NCBI RefSeq assembly: GCF_014212175.1
Contig: NZ_JACJVR010000004.1
Location: 1-64,000 of the forward strand
Origin: Cohnella xylanilytica
Lineage (GTDB): Bacteria; Bacillota; Bacilli; Paenibacillales; Paenibacillaceae
Length of the DNA stretch: 64,000 nt
Direction: 5' to 3'
Both the position numbers and the translations under genes were made by a program. Below are positions 9,143-16,872 of the stretch, in pieces. A model generated the notes under the pieces. That model saw only the letters and a list, made by a program, of their open reading frames with translations, made no database searches and had not been told where the DNA came from. Each line of letters opens with the position of its first letter. Within the stretch, counting starts at the first letter, position 1.

Positions 9143-9253
9143 AGAGAAGGATTAGAGCCTGTTACTCCCGTTACTAGAATAGACGTGCTGTGGCTAGCCC
9201 CCTCCGGTCGAAGGTATGATCCAGTGGAAGACAACGATTGGAGGGTGTATGGC

Positions 9254-10126
9254 ATGCAAACATGGTTTATTACGGGAGCGTCGGGAGGCTTGGCTTCGCA
9301 GATCGTTCGCCGGCTGCTGGATAGAGGGGATCGCGTAGCCGCGACGGTACGCAAGCCGGGCGTGCTGGACGATCTTCAGGCGCAGTACGGCTCTCAATTG
9401 TGGCAAGCTCAATTGGATCTGACTCATCCTCAGCAAATCGTCGAAGTGGTGGAACGCGCATTCGCGGAGCTGGGCACGATCGACGTGTTCGTCAACAACG
9501 CGGCCTATGGATTGTACGGCGCAATAGAGGAAGCGAGCGATCGTCAGATCGAGCATCAGTTCGCGACCAACGTGCTGGGCTCCCTGCGCGCGGCGCGTGC
9601 CGTAATGCCTCATTTCCGTCGGCAGGGCCGCGGTCACCTCGTGCAGATCTCGAGCATGGCGGGGCATTATTCCGTTCCGGGCATGGGGCTGTACTGTTCT
9701 TCGAAGTGGGCGGTCGAAGGAGCCTTCGAAGCGCTCGCCAAGGAGGCCGCGCCGTTCGGCATTCGCACGACCCTCGTGGAGCCCGGCGGAATCCGCACGA
9801 ACTTCATCACGAGCAACGCCGTCATCGGAGAGCGGATGGACGTTTACCGGAATACGGAGGCGGGCCAACTCGTCAGCCTGATGAAGGGGGAGCTGCCCGG
9901 CTACGATAGGAGCATGTTCAATCAAATCGTTATCGGCGATCCGGATAAAATGGCGCAGCAGATTATACGCCGCGTCGATGAGGGAGAGGGGCCGATGCGG
10001 ATGGCGCTGGGCAGCGACGCCTATGAGCAGATTCGAGCCGCCCTGCTGGAGAGACTCGCCGCCCTGGAAGCGCAGAAAGAGCTGGCTTATTCGACGGATG
10101 CGGATGATGTGATGAAGCAGGTGTAA
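9254..10126 (+). CDS. Short-chain dehydrogenase/reductase
   Basis: A 290-residue classical SDR: cofactor motif TGASGGLA at residues 7-14, NNAAYG, catalytic Ser in QISSMAG and YCSSKWAVEG (Tyr-x3-Lys), and PGGIRT after the active site. The fold and lengthened C-terminus resemble retinol dehydrogenase-like/YusZ proteins; the substrate is unknown. The start is ATG 9254, nine bases after a GGAGG at 9240-9244; an upstream extension of the frame lacks a ribosome site. It follows the MmyB-like regulator and ends before a strong hairpin at 10175-10210. Confidence 0.88.
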   Translation: MQTWFITGASGGLASQIVRRLLDRGDRVAATVRKPGVLDDLQAQYGSQLWQAQLDLTHPQQIVEVVERAFAELGTIDVFVNNAAYGLYGAIEEASDRQIEHQFATNVLGSLRAARAVMPHFRRQGRGHLVQISSMAGHYSVPGMGLYCSSKWAVEGAFEALAKEAAPFGIRTTLVEPGGIRTNFITSNAVIGERMDVYRNTEAGQLVSLMKGELPGYDRSMFNQIVIGDPDKMAQQIIRRVDEGEGPMRMALGSDAYEQIRAALLERLAALEAQKELAYSTDADDVMKQV

Positions 10127-10174
10127 AAGAAAAAGCCTTCCTCGGCATCGTCCGGCCAGACATCCGGGCACGAC

Positions 10175-10210
10175 AGGACCTCCGTTCCACGATAACGTGG
10201 AGGAGGTCCT
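10175..10210. terminator. Bidirectional terminator-like hairpin
   Basis: AGGACCTCC and GGAGGTCCT pair around an inner CCAC/GTGG stem, between the converging SDR and MDR genes. The plus strand continues CTCTTCTCTCTT. Confidence 0.65.
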
Positions 10211-10255
10211 CTCTTCTCTCTTGGATGAACGATACCGGTTCTCTCCTGCTTCCGC

Positions 10256-11170
10256 TTAGTCGATCGTAAGGAGAATCTTGCCCCGGCCGTGCCTGGTCTC
10301 GATCAGACGGTGCGCATCCGCGACCTGTTCGATAGGGAACGTCTGCCGGATCGGGATGCGCAGCTTGCCCTTGCCGTGCAGGTCGACGAGCTCGGCCAAG
10401 CGGGCGGCGGAGCGCTGGCTGCGGACGACGGGGAGACCAAGCTCCTGGGCAAGGTCGTAAGCGACGAACGTGCAGATTCGGTTCCTGTCCGGCACCAATT
10501 CGACTGAAGCCCGCAGCGCATCCGCTCCGGCCGTATCGAACGCGGCGTCGACGCCGTTCGGCGCCAGCTCCCGCACTCGCTCGACAAGCCCTTCTCCGTA
10601 CGTAACCGGGATGGCCCCAAGCGAGCGCAAATAATCGTGATTGCTCTCGCTGGCGGTGCCGATGATCGTCTTGGCTCCCCACTCCTTCGCCAACTGCACC
10701 GCGAAGGAGCCGAGCGATCCGGCCGCGCCGTGGATCAGCACCGTATCGCCCGGTCCGACGCCGATGGCTTGCAAGGCGACATACGCGCCTTGGCCGTTGC
10801 CGGTCAGCCCTCCCGCCTCTTCCCAGGTCATGCCGGCGGGCTTGCTTACGATCTGGTCGGCGCCCACGACCACGTATTCGGCGTAACCATTCAACATCGT
10901 GAAGCCGAGCACCTCGTCACCGACGTCGAAGCCGGTTACGCCTTCTCCAACCTGATCGATAACTCCCGCGAACTCGTTGCCCGGAATTTGCGGAAGACGA
11001 ATGGCGACCCCCGGCGGATTCCAACCTCTGCGCACGCTGCAATCGTAATGCTGGACTCCAGCCGTTCGGACTCGGACCCTGACTTGTCCCGGACCGGCCT
11101 GCGGATCGGGCAAGGTGATAACCTCCATGACCTCGGGTCCGCCGAATGAACGAAATGCCGCTGCTCTCAT
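10256..11170 (-). CDS. Zinc-independent MDR oxidoreductase (quinone reductase-like)
   Basis: A 304-residue medium-chain reductase of the NADP-dependent quinone oxidoreductase type. The N-terminal GroES-like half (PGNEFAGVIDQVGEGVTGFDVGDEV) is followed by the NADPH-binding motif GAAGSLGSFAVQLAKEWGA at about residues 148-166. The zinc-ligand cysteines of alcohol dehydrogenases are absent. It probably reduces quinones or enones with NADPH in the cytosol. It is convergent with the SDR gene. The start is ATG 11170 with a GGGGG-containing ribosome site upstream. Confidence 0.88.
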   Translation of the reverse strand: MRAAAFRSFGGPEVMEVITLPDPQAGPGQVRVRVRTAGVQHYDCSVRRGWNPPGVAIRLPQIPGNEFAGVIDQVGEGVTGFDVGDEVLGFTMLNGYAEYVVVGADQIVSKPAGMTWEEAGGLTGNGQGAYVALQAIGVGPGDTVLIHGAAGSLGSFAVQLAKEWGAKTIIGTASESNHDYLRSLGAIPVTYGEGLVERVRELAPNGVDAAFDTAGADALRASVELVPDRNRICTFVAYDLAQELGLPVVRSQRSAARLAELVDLHGKGKLRIPIRQTFPIEQVADAHRLIETRHGRGKILLTID

Positions 11171-11324
11171 CGTGAATCCCCCCTTGTCATGCTTTATTTT
11201 ACGGTCGCTTGAGGATAAACAAAAATATATCTTGAACCATAAGGCTTATATACCCGGGTGTATAAGGTTTCCTAGACAGTAGAGAAGCATTACCGTGGTC
11301 GTGTATCCTATTCTGAAAATACGA

Positions 11325-11346
11325 AAGACACCCGATAGGGTGCCTT
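11325..11346 (-). terminator. Intrinsic terminator downstream of the radC-like gene
   Basis: AAGACACCC-GATA-GGGTGCCTT forms a 9-bp stem with one mismatch. Almost the same hairpin (AAGGCACCC-GAT-GGGTGCCTT) stands at 12725-12745, so this is a re-used terminator sequence within the island. Confidence 0.6.
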
Positions 11347-11391
11347 GGATTCTCGAATATAGGGTTCTGAAAATAGGGATTGCAATATCCG

Positions 11392-11883
11392 CTACAAGTC
11401 CGACCTGCCCCGGGTTGTCGCTAAGCTGCTTATGACTCCGCTCTCTTTCAAGCTCAGGTAATTGTCTTCGGCCCCAAGAATCAGGTGATCCAACACTTTA
11501 ATGCCCAACAGTTCGCCCGCCTGCATAAGCCGGTACGTAATCTTCACATCATCCAGACTCGGCTCCGGATCCCCGCTCGGGTGCCAATGGGCACAGACGA
11601 TTGAAGCCGCATTGGTCAAAATCGCCGTTTTGAACACCTCTCTAGGATGAACAAGCAGGCTGTCGAGCGTGCCCACGGCCACGACCTGAATCGCGGTAGG
11701 CCGATGCTTCGTATCAAGGCACAGCAACACCAAGTGCTCCCGATCCATCTCCCCCGTCAGAAACTGACGGAACACAGCTAATGCATCCTCAGGAGACTCT
11801 ACCTTAGGCTGAGTATAAAACCCCTTCTCCCGAATCAACTCCAAGCGGACGAATTCCACGTATTGCAGTTGGCTGTTCTCCAT
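11392..11883 (-). CDS. Stand-alone RadC/JAB-domain protein
   Basis: A 163-residue protein consisting only of the RadC-type JAMM domain, without the N-terminal HhH region of chromosomal RadC. The metal-site motif is intact (AHWHPSGDPEPSLDD: HxH...D), with an upstream Glu candidate in FLTGEMDREH. Stand-alone RadC domains are frequent on plasmids, phages and genomic islands, often beside antirestriction or replication genes; their biochemistry is unsettled. It marks the left end of the A+T-rich island. The ORF begins at 11883; no strong ribosome site decides the start. Confidence 0.85.
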   Translation of the reverse strand: MENSQLQYVEFVRLELIREKGFYTQPKVESPEDALAVFRQFLTGEMDREHLVLLCLDTKHRPTAIQVVAVGTLDSLLVHPREVFKTAILTNAASIVCAHWHPSGDPEPSLDDVKITYRLMQAGELLGIKVLDHLILGAEDNYLSLKESGVISSLATTRGRSDL

Positions 11884-12080
11884 ACCAGGCCCCCACTCTC
11901 GAGTTCACTTCGTTACCCAATCTCGAATCCCGCTTTAACGAGGTAAGTTCCAGTGCTCCTTGTCTAAAAACCTAGGGCATAGAAATGAATATTGGTCGTT
12001 ATACAAATCGTACCATTTCCTATTTCATTAGGTGGTACGCTTTTGCGTATAGTCATATCATCCAGAAGACAAGATGAACC

Positions 12081-12296
12081 ATGAGAAAACGAGTTGTCGT
12101 TAAAATTCCCGAGCTGCTGAAGAAACATGGAATCTCACTCAGATATCTCTCTCGGCTAGCGGACATTCTCCATGCCGCTCTTAACGAACAGAACATCAAC
12201 TTTGCTCCCATCGAAAAGATCGCCGAAGTCTTTGGCATTCAAGATATCCGTGAAATTGTAGAATTAGATCGAAATAATATTAGTTCTGTGATCTAG
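12081..12296 (+). CDS. Small Cro/CI-type HTH protein
   Basis: A 71-residue basic protein resembling the HTH_26 group (IPELLKKHGISLRYLSRLADI...APIEKIAEVFGI). The spacing of the two helices suits DNA binding. The ribosome site is weak (AAGATG). The gene lies 27 bp from the first of two palindromes at 12323-12369 and upstream of a second HTH gene, a layout reminiscent of phage or plasmid immunity switches. The upstream interval from 11884 to 12080 shows no other gene. Confidence 0.6.
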   Translation: MRKRVVVKIPELLKKHGISLRYLSRLADILHAALNEQNINFAPIEKIAEVFGIQDIREIVELDRNNISSVI

Positions 12297-12322
12297 CAGA
12301 TTGTCCTATGTTCAACAACTCA

Positions 12323-12369
12323 GACTATAGTCTACATATTAACATAGATTGTCTCTGTAGACTATAGTC
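12323..12369. promoter_or_regulatory. Paired palindromic operators between two HTH genes
   Basis: GACTATAGTC occurs at 12323-12332 and again at 12360-12369. Each copy is a perfect palindrome, and with flanks they form a larger inverted pair (GACTATAGTCTAC at 12323-12335, GTAGACTATAGTC at 12357-12369). The centres are 37 bp apart, on nearly the same helical face to half a turn. The site lies upstream of the XRE gene at 12423 and is best explained as its operator. Confidence 0.55.
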
Positions 12370-12422
12370 CGTAGACCATTTGTCGAGTGAATGGGAATAA
12401 TAAGTCTCAAGGAGTGATGTCC

Positions 12423-12656
12423 TTGAGCATCGAAGTCATTTTCGGCCAACAACTGCGCAAGATTCGCGAAGAGCGTAAATTAAGCCAAGAAGAACTCGCC
12501 CTCCGTTCCAAGCTGGACCGAACCTATATAAGTCTACTCGAACGCGGCAAAAGACGACCAACGCTAAATACGATTTTTGCGCTGGCCGCTCAGTTAGATA
12601 TTGCGCCATCTGAGATTGTACGGATAGTCGAAACTATTTTTCGAAAAAACAGTTGA
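12423..12656 (+). CDS. XRE-family transcriptional regulator
   Basis: A 77-residue single-domain Cro/CI-type repressor (FGQQLRKIREERKLSQEELALRSKLDRTYISLLERGKR, HTH at about residues 6-60), close to regulators of restriction systems and conjugative elements. The frame is open from 12387, but AAGGAG at 12409-12414 sits 8 bp before TTG 12423 and only 2 bp before ATG 12417, so I favour the TTG start. It is preceded by the twin palindromes and followed by an inverted repeat and a terminator. Its target is unknown; autoregulation is likely. Confidence 0.8.
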   Translation: MSIEVIFGQQLRKIREERKLSQEELALRSKLDRTYISLLERGKRRPTLNTIFALAAQLDIAPSEIVRIVETIFRKNS

Positions 12657-12675
12657 AATTCATCCCCCGTTACCC

Positions 12676-12706
12676 TTGCCGTTACTTTTGATACGATTCC
12701 GTATCA
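12676..12706. repeat. Dispersed CTTGCCGTTAC element with hairpin, copy 1
   Basis: CTTGCCGTTAC is followed by TGATACG-ATTC-CGTATCA (12689-12706, perfect 7-bp stem). Related copies are at 19488-19517 and, inverted and rearranged, at 16794-16833. Each stands between a coding gene and a terminator hairpin. Confidence 0.5.
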
Positions 12707-12724
12707 TCTACAGAGCGAAATCGA

Positions 12725-12745
12725 AAGGCACCCGATGGGTGCCTT
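12725..12745 (+). terminator. Intrinsic terminator after the XRE gene
   Basis: AAGGCACCC-GAT-GGGTGCCTT is a perfect 9-bp stem followed by GGTCTTG. It is nearly identical to the hairpin at 11325-11346. Confidence 0.65.
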
Positions 12746-12825
12746 GGTCTTGTACCAACAATTCAGAGTTGCGGACTATGGGGGTTTAATTCGTCAATTC
12801 GTCGTAGAAGTTGAACTAGGAAAGC

Positions 12826-13116
12826 TTATAAAGGACACTCAGACAAGCTAAGTAGATTATCAGGTTGGGCACCATCAGCAACTGTCTTTAAGTACTTGTG
12901 ACCATACTGACTTTTAGCAACAATCACATCTGCAGTCCTTCCACCTGCACTTACATAAAAGGCCCACTTTCCGCTTTCAATTCCTTGAATTGCTTCTTGT
13001 TGTGTAATGCGCCACCTTGTTCCGTCTGCATTTTTACCACCAACATGTGTGATCCTTTCATGCGGGTTATATCTGTCGGTTTTGTTAACGCAAGTAATCT
13101 GATGCTTAGATGCCAT
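12826..13116 (-). CDS. DUF3892-domain protein with LexA-box promoter
   Basis: A 96-residue protein matching the DUF3892 pattern along its whole length ([57 protein letters not shown]). No biochemical role is established. Its promoter, 50-95 bp upstream, is a consensus TTGACA-17 bp-TATGCT overlapped by two LexA-like boxes (13169-13210), so expression is probably induced by DNA damage. It follows the methyltransferase gene on the same strand but has its own promoter. The interval 12746-12825 downstream holds nothing recognised. Confidence 0.85.
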   Translation of the reverse strand: MASKHQITCVNKTDRYNPHERITHVGGKNADGTRWRITQQEAIQGIESGKWAFYVSAGGRTADVIVAKSQYGHKYLKTVADGAQPDNLLSLSECPL

Positions 13117-13168
13117 TTCCTGAACCCCCTAGCTAATTATTCGAAATTATTAGTTAGTAATGATTAAT

Positions 13169-13210
13169 AGCATATTCCGAACATTCGTTCCTGTCAAGAA
13201 CGTATGTTCG
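13169..13210 (-). promoter_or_regulatory. SOS-type promoter with two LexA/DinR boxes
   Basis: On the minus strand TTGACA (13197-13192) and TATGCT (13174-13169) are separated by 17 bp. CGAACATACGTTCT overlaps the upstream edge of the -35, and CGAACATTCGTTCC (plus strand 13178-13191) fills the spacer. Both match the Bacillus LexA consensus CGAACRNRYGTTYC at 13 of 14 positions. They are inverted around the -35 box, which is suited to tight repression. Confidence 0.75.
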
Positions 13211-13230
13211 CTGTGTTTGTATCTATGTTT

Positions 13231-13842
13231 TCATTTTCGAAAAATCAGCAAGTGCTCATGAACAATTGGAATAAAGGACCCTTGATACTTCCTTCTTGAG
13301 GAGTTTGCATTATGCTGGATCTTAATAATATGGGATTCAAGCGAACCGAAATACTCCATGTCCTTAATAATTGAGTAGTATGCCCCATCTTTCCTACAAT
13401 CACCTAGAAGCGTTGCCATCCTCCCTCCTTTAGGAAGACTTTCGAACAACTTACTATGAACCAGATTCAGTTTTCGGATGTAGTCTCTATAGTCCCGAGC
13501 ACGAGATAAATCATCTTCATGCGCTTCCCCCCACACTTGGCCTGAATATATGACCATATCGTAGTAAGGTGGGTGGCAAAAAATTAATTCGGCGCATATC
13601 GGCACTTCGTCTTTCAAGGCGTTCCATCCGCCCCATCTTGGGTTCAGGTCCAAATGAACTGAATCTGTATACCCCATTTCCCGAGCCACCTCGAAACCTG
13701 TACCACCGCCAGCAAAAATTTCAAGAAATGAGCGTGGCTTATACATCTCCAATAAATCTTTAATTACAAAACCTGAGCAGTTGCCTCGATAATCTGCTCT
13801 CCCCCATTTTCCTCGAAATGGGTACGAAATCACACTTTTCAT
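13231..13842 (-). CDS. DNA amino-methyltransferase of the island R-M locus
   Basis: A 203-residue S-adenosylmethionine-dependent DNA methyltransferase. SAM motif I is FLEIFAGGGTGFEVA, with acidic motif II in VHLDLNP; the catalytic motif IV is HPPY rather than D/N/SPPY, a variant seen in phage-type adenine/cytosine-N4 enzymes, and the C-terminal GSFIPIVHEHLLIF is intact. The ORF extends to 13971, but ATG 13842 has GGAGGGTGG directly upstream and begins the conserved FRGKWGRADYRG segment. It is divergent from the D12-class methylase at 14010. Whether it modifies the same site as the endonuclease cannot be told. Confidence 0.8.
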   Translation of the reverse strand: MKSVISYPFRGKWGRADYRGNCSGFVIKDLLEMYKPRSFLEIFAGGGTGFEVAREMGYTDSVHLDLNPRWGGWNALKDEVPICAELIFCHPPYYDMVIYSGQVWGEAHEDDLSRARDYRDYIRKLNLVHSKLFESLPKGGRMATLLGDCRKDGAYYSIIKDMEYFGSLESHIIKIQHNANSSRRKYQGSFIPIVHEHLLIFRK

Positions 13843-13862
13843 GGCCACCCTCCAACGCAAAT

Positions 13863-13891
13863 AAGCATGCCCAAAAAAGATGGGCATGCTT
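13863..13891. promoter_or_regulatory. Hairpin in the divergent methyltransferase intergenic region
   Basis: AAGCATGCCC and GGGCATGCTT form a perfect 10-bp stem with a 9-base loop in the leader of the minus-strand methyltransferase, about 20 bp from its start codon. It could act as an operator or leader structure. Confidence 0.35.
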
Positions 13892-14009
13892 TGCTCCAAT
13901 GAATTATAATTGAACATATTGATTTTGTATCTTGCTGCCACTTCTGTGACATCCTTAATATACCACTCCAATTAGCAAAACAAAAGACTAAATTCGAGGA
14001 GAAAAACAT

Positions 14010-15203
14010 ATGGAAAGAACCATGACACTTACATCTGATGTCGAAGTACCCCACTTCATTAAATACATGGGTTCAAAAAAGAAAATAATTGATTTCGTAG
14101 TTAATGCTATTAACGAGGTACACACCGGAGGGCCAGTTTGCGATCTATTTGCCGGTTCTAGCGTGCTTTCCGGTGTTTTGAGAAATCAATCCCAAGTTAT
14201 TAGTAACGACATCCAAGAATATTCAGCAGTACTTGCGAAGGCTTATTTAACAAATTACCAGTGGAGTATGTATCCGAACCTCATCGATGACGTCGTTCAG
14301 CGTGCACGATCAAAAGTTGAACATTTTTTAGCCGCAAACCCACAGTTACAATTTGATTACAATAGGGATTTTACAGTTGAAGAATTTGTTGCTCTAGAAG
14401 AGTCTCAGCGCAGTCTCATCCATCACGACTTCAGCGAATTTAAATACCACCTGTTCACAAAATACTATTCCGGCACATACTGGTCCTTTAATCAATGTGT
14501 TTGGATAGATGCATTTCGTTCAGCTGCAGAAGAATACCGAGAAACACCTTTTTACAATGCAATCCTTGCATCCCTTATGTTCGCTATGTCATACAATTCA
14601 CAAAGCACCGGACATTATGCACAATACAGGGATGCGACAAATGACTCTTCAATGGCGGACATACACATCTATAGAAGAAAAGAAATAGAGCCGTATTTTT
14701 CAAGAAAAATGGAGGAACTTATGACCACAATACATGAGAACCGGCATCCATTTGAGGTCTATTCTTTAGATTATCTAGATTGTTTGGAATTGATTCCTGA
14801 ACATACCGTTGTTTACGCCGACCCTCCATATGCATTCGTTCATTACTCGAGATTTTATCATGCGATAGAGACGCTTGTTAGATACGACTACCCTGACGTA
14901 CGGTACAAAGGCAGGTATAGAACGGATCGCCATCAATCTCCATTTTGCATCAGAACCCAAGTAGAGGATGCATTTAGACAGATGTTCAAGAAGATTAGGG
15001 ACAAGCGTTCGAACCTGGTTCTAAGCTACAGTAATACTGGGATGATAGAACTTGATCAACTTGAAAATTTGGCCATTTCGACTTTCGGAAGAAATTATCG
15101 TGTTGAAGTGCAGACAATTGAATATTTACACAGCACGATGGGCAGAAAAGAAGATAAAAGCAGAAATGTTGAAGAAGCAGTTGTTATTGCCAAGTTACAA
15201 TAA
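14010..15203 (+). CDS. D12-class DNA adenine methyltransferase
   Basis: A 397-residue alpha-class adenine-N6 methyltransferase. The N-terminal FIKYMGSKKKIIDFV and the SAM motif DLFAGSSVLSGVL are followed by a long target-recognition segment (about residues 80-260) and the catalytic ADPPY near residue 271; the C-terminal SYSNTGM motif is also family-typical. It is longer than Dam and closer to the D12 enzymes of type II systems. The start has GAGGAG 8 bp upstream. It probably protects host DNA from the convergent BglII/BstYI-family endonuclease, though exact pairing with the other methylase is unproven. Confidence 0.88.
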   Translation: MERTMTLTSDVEVPHFIKYMGSKKKIIDFVVNAINEVHTGGPVCDLFAGSSVLSGVLRNQSQVISNDIQEYSAVLAKAYLTNYQWSMYPNLIDDVVQRARSKVEHFLAANPQLQFDYNRDFTVEEFVALEESQRSLIHHDFSEFKYHLFTKYYSGTYWSFNQCVWIDAFRSAAEEYRETPFYNAILASLMFAMSYNSQSTGHYAQYRDATNDSSMADIHIYRRKEIEPYFSRKMEELMTTIHENRHPFEVYSLDYLDCLELIPEHTVVYADPPYAFVHYSRFYHAIETLVRYDYPDVRYKGRYRTDRHQSPFCIRTQVEDAFRQMFKKIRDKRSNLVLSYSNTGMIELDQLENLAISTFGRNYRVEVQTIEYLHSTMGRKEDKSRNVEEAVVIAKLQ

Positions 15204-15313
15204 GATCAAATGTCAACAATAATGATTAGGTGTTCGCCATTGATTTTTCGCGAGAATAAGCCAGCAATTCGTAATTTAGATTAGCTGAACCTATCCCAAA
15301 AATTTCAACCAAA

Positions 15314-15355
15314 AATAGCCTAATCCCTTTGTTTGGTGATGGGGATTAGGCTATT
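15314..15355. terminator. Bidirectional intrinsic terminator between methylase and endonuclease
   Basis: AATAGCCTAATCCC and GGGATTAGGCTATT form a perfect 14-bp stem. On the minus strand it is followed by TTTTTGG and suits the endonuclease operon; on the plus strand it ends the methylase transcript. Confidence 0.75.
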
Positions 15356-15438
15356 GTCGTTGGCGAGTCTATAAAGGGAGGGCGAACTGTATCCCCTTGC
15401 ATTGCGGGGCCCCGCTAATCTTTGAACTGGGTGATTTG

Positions 15439-15607
15439 TTACATCCGGACAACCTCAAGCTCAATACCAAATGGTACGTCATAATGGGAGATGCAGGTTC
15501 CTAGATTCATACCTACAATTGAATTCAAAGTGATGTTCCTTAACGAGCAAGTTTTCTTTATACGACAATAGTCGAGATGCGTATAAATCACCAAATACTT
15601 GAAGATT
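15439..15607 (-). other. Possible small ORF or gene remnant
   Basis: A minus-strand frame of about 56 codons without a clear start reads ...SLRNITLNSIVGMNLG and ends GIELEVVRM before TAA at 15439. Its composition looks protein-like but no family was recognised and there is no convincing ribosome site. The rest of the 15356-15662 interval shows nothing I can name. It may be the tail of a gene lost when the restriction locus inserted. Confidence 0.25.
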
Positions 15608-15662
15608 GACTTTTAGAAAAGCCTCCGGTATTTGCTTTTCCAAAGTGATTAATTACAATTAA

Positions 15663-16319
15663 TTACTCATCGTTATCCTCTTCGTCATCCTCAAAGCAGA
15701 GTAATACATCATCGTCATCATTTAAATCATTAATATACAATTCCTTCGTAATACCAAAAACTAAAACAGGACATCCTCCTGCACCCCCGCCTTCAATTCG
15801 TGGCAATAGCTTGTTCATGTGTGTAGTGGAAGTACCGTATTTCTTACCTACTTTGCCACCTATTGACTTAAACACACCTTGAAGTTCTGTGCTGCGAGTA
15901 ATAATAACCCCTACACTGATGGCATCGAGCTGATGTAACAATCTAAAGTTGTTTAAATCGCGATCATAGAAGGGGTCCTTGTTATTCCATTCAATCTCAA
16001 GTGCTACGCGGTTTTTCAAACAGTCAATCTTATGTGTTGGGGTTTCATGTGGAGTACCATCAATAACAACTTTTGTATCAAACGACTTCTCTTTCCATCC
16101 AAGCTTGTCATATAGATACTTGTCGATTTTATTTGAGATACTTGACTTCCTTCCGCCGCCCTTGACTATCTCACTTTTCTTTAGTTTGAATGCCTCAAGC
16201 ACCTCTATAATGTCAGACCATTCCTCTGGGAAATCTTCCTTTAGAATGGCGCATGCATGCTTAAACTCATGAACCTCGTAATGTTCTAGTATGTATTTCG
16301 GTAGCAATTTCTTTGACAT
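15663..16319 (-). CDS. BglII/BstYI-family type II restriction endonuclease
   Basis: The protein (about 218 residues from ATG 16319; a GTG three codons earlier at 16328 is also possible) matches the BglII/BstYI family. The catalytic PD-(D/E)xK-variant is D102...E111-x-E113 (numbered from GTG) in KIDCLKNRVALEIEWNNKDPF, the D-x8-E-x-E/Q spacing known from BglII (D84, E93, Q95). Downstream signatures are VGVIITRSTELQ, KYGTSTTHMNKLLPRIEGGGAGGCP and an acidic tail. Family members cut AGATCT or RGATCY, so a GATC-core site is likely. It follows a small regulator gene in the same operon, 37 bp upstream. Confidence 0.88.
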   Translation of the reverse strand: MSKKLLPKYILEHYEVHEFKHACAILKEDFPEEWSDIIEVLEAFKLKKSEIVKGGGRKSSISNKIDKYLYDKLGWKEKSFDTKVVIDGTPHETPTHKIDCLKNRVALEIEWNNKDPFYDRDLNNFRLLHQLDAISVGVIITRSTELQGVFKSIGGKVGKKYGTSTTHMNKLLPRIEGGGAGGCPVLVFGITKELYINDLNDDDDVLLCFEDDEEDNDE

Positions 16320-16356
16320 TTTATTCACGCCTTTAACATTGGGATTTTCCGTTTAG

Positions 16357-16587
16357 TTAATTGGTTCCCCTTAGCAACCAAGTTGGATCAACATTCAAAA
16401 TTTTCGAAATTGCATTAAGCTCATAGTCTTTAACTCCACGAGCACCTCGTTCTATCTCTGAAATGTCTGACTGTTTTAACCTTATTCCAAACTCAACATC
16501 AAGCGCAGCAGCTAGCTCAACCTGATCCATCTTTAACTGTTCACGGATTTGTTTTATTCTTGGTCCACTAATATTGGCGTTAACCAT
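16357..16587 (-). CDS. C-protein-like HTH controller of the R-M locus
   Basis: A 76-residue XRE-type protein (IKQIREQLKMDQVELAAALDVEFGIRLKQSDISEIERGARGVK) directly upstream of the endonuclease gene on the same strand. Its size and position match controller proteins that delay endonuclease synthesis until methylation is established. A palindrome (16651-16667) 64 bp upstream of the start is the probable binding site. It also resembles cryptic phage repressors, so the controller role is an inference from position. Confidence 0.75.
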   Translation of the reverse strand: MVNANISGPRIKQIREQLKMDQVELAAALDVEFGIRLKQSDISEIERGARGVKDYELNAISKILNVDPTWLLRGTN

Positions 16588-16650
16588 TAGAATAATCCTT
16601 CCTTAAAATCAACTTTGTAGTAGTAACGTATTGGAAATATCAACTCAGTG

Positions 16651-16667
16651 TAGACGATTTTCGTCTA
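16651..16667. promoter_or_regulatory. Palindromic operator upstream of the controller/endonuclease operon
   Basis: TAGACGA-TTT-TCGTCTA is a perfect 7-bp inverted repeat with a 3-bp centre, 64 bp upstream of the controller start codon. It is the expected location for an autoregulatory C-box, though the sequence differs from classical C-boxes. Confidence 0.5.
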
Positions 16668-16793
16668 TACAAACAGAAAAACACTACCCAATGTAAGATA
16701 GTGTTTAGATATTATCTCAATGGTTTACATTCCCAAAAAATTAGAAGTAACTTTCTGCGCCCTGCAAGAGCTCAGGACCAAAAAAATCGCTAT

Positions 16794-16833
16794 ATTTATG
16801 ATACAGTTCTCCGCGATGTCTGTAACGGCAAGT
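16794..16833. repeat. Dispersed CTTGCCGTTAC element, copy 3 (rearranged)
   Basis: The plus strand reads TTATGATACAGTTCTCCG, matching TTATGGTACGGTTCTCCG of copy 2, and then ends in GTAACGGCAAG, the reverse complement of CTTGCCGTTAC. The two halves are therefore in opposite orientation here. Confidence 0.4.
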
Positions 16834-16842
16834 TTTAAGGCG

Positions 16843-16866
16843 AGAAGCCACCAAAAGGTGGCTTCT
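16843..16866 (-). terminator. Intrinsic terminator after the 458-residue protein gene
   Basis: AGAAGCCACC-AAAA-GGTGGCTTCT is a perfect 10-bp stem. It starts 7 bp beyond the stop codon of the gene at 16873. Confidence 0.75.
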
Positions 16867-16872
16867 TGAGCA

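Noticed and set aside
11171-11391. Insertion sequence or transposase at the island's left border
   Set aside because: No terminal inverted repeats, target duplication or transposase-like frame could be seen; the border is defined only by base composition and gene content.
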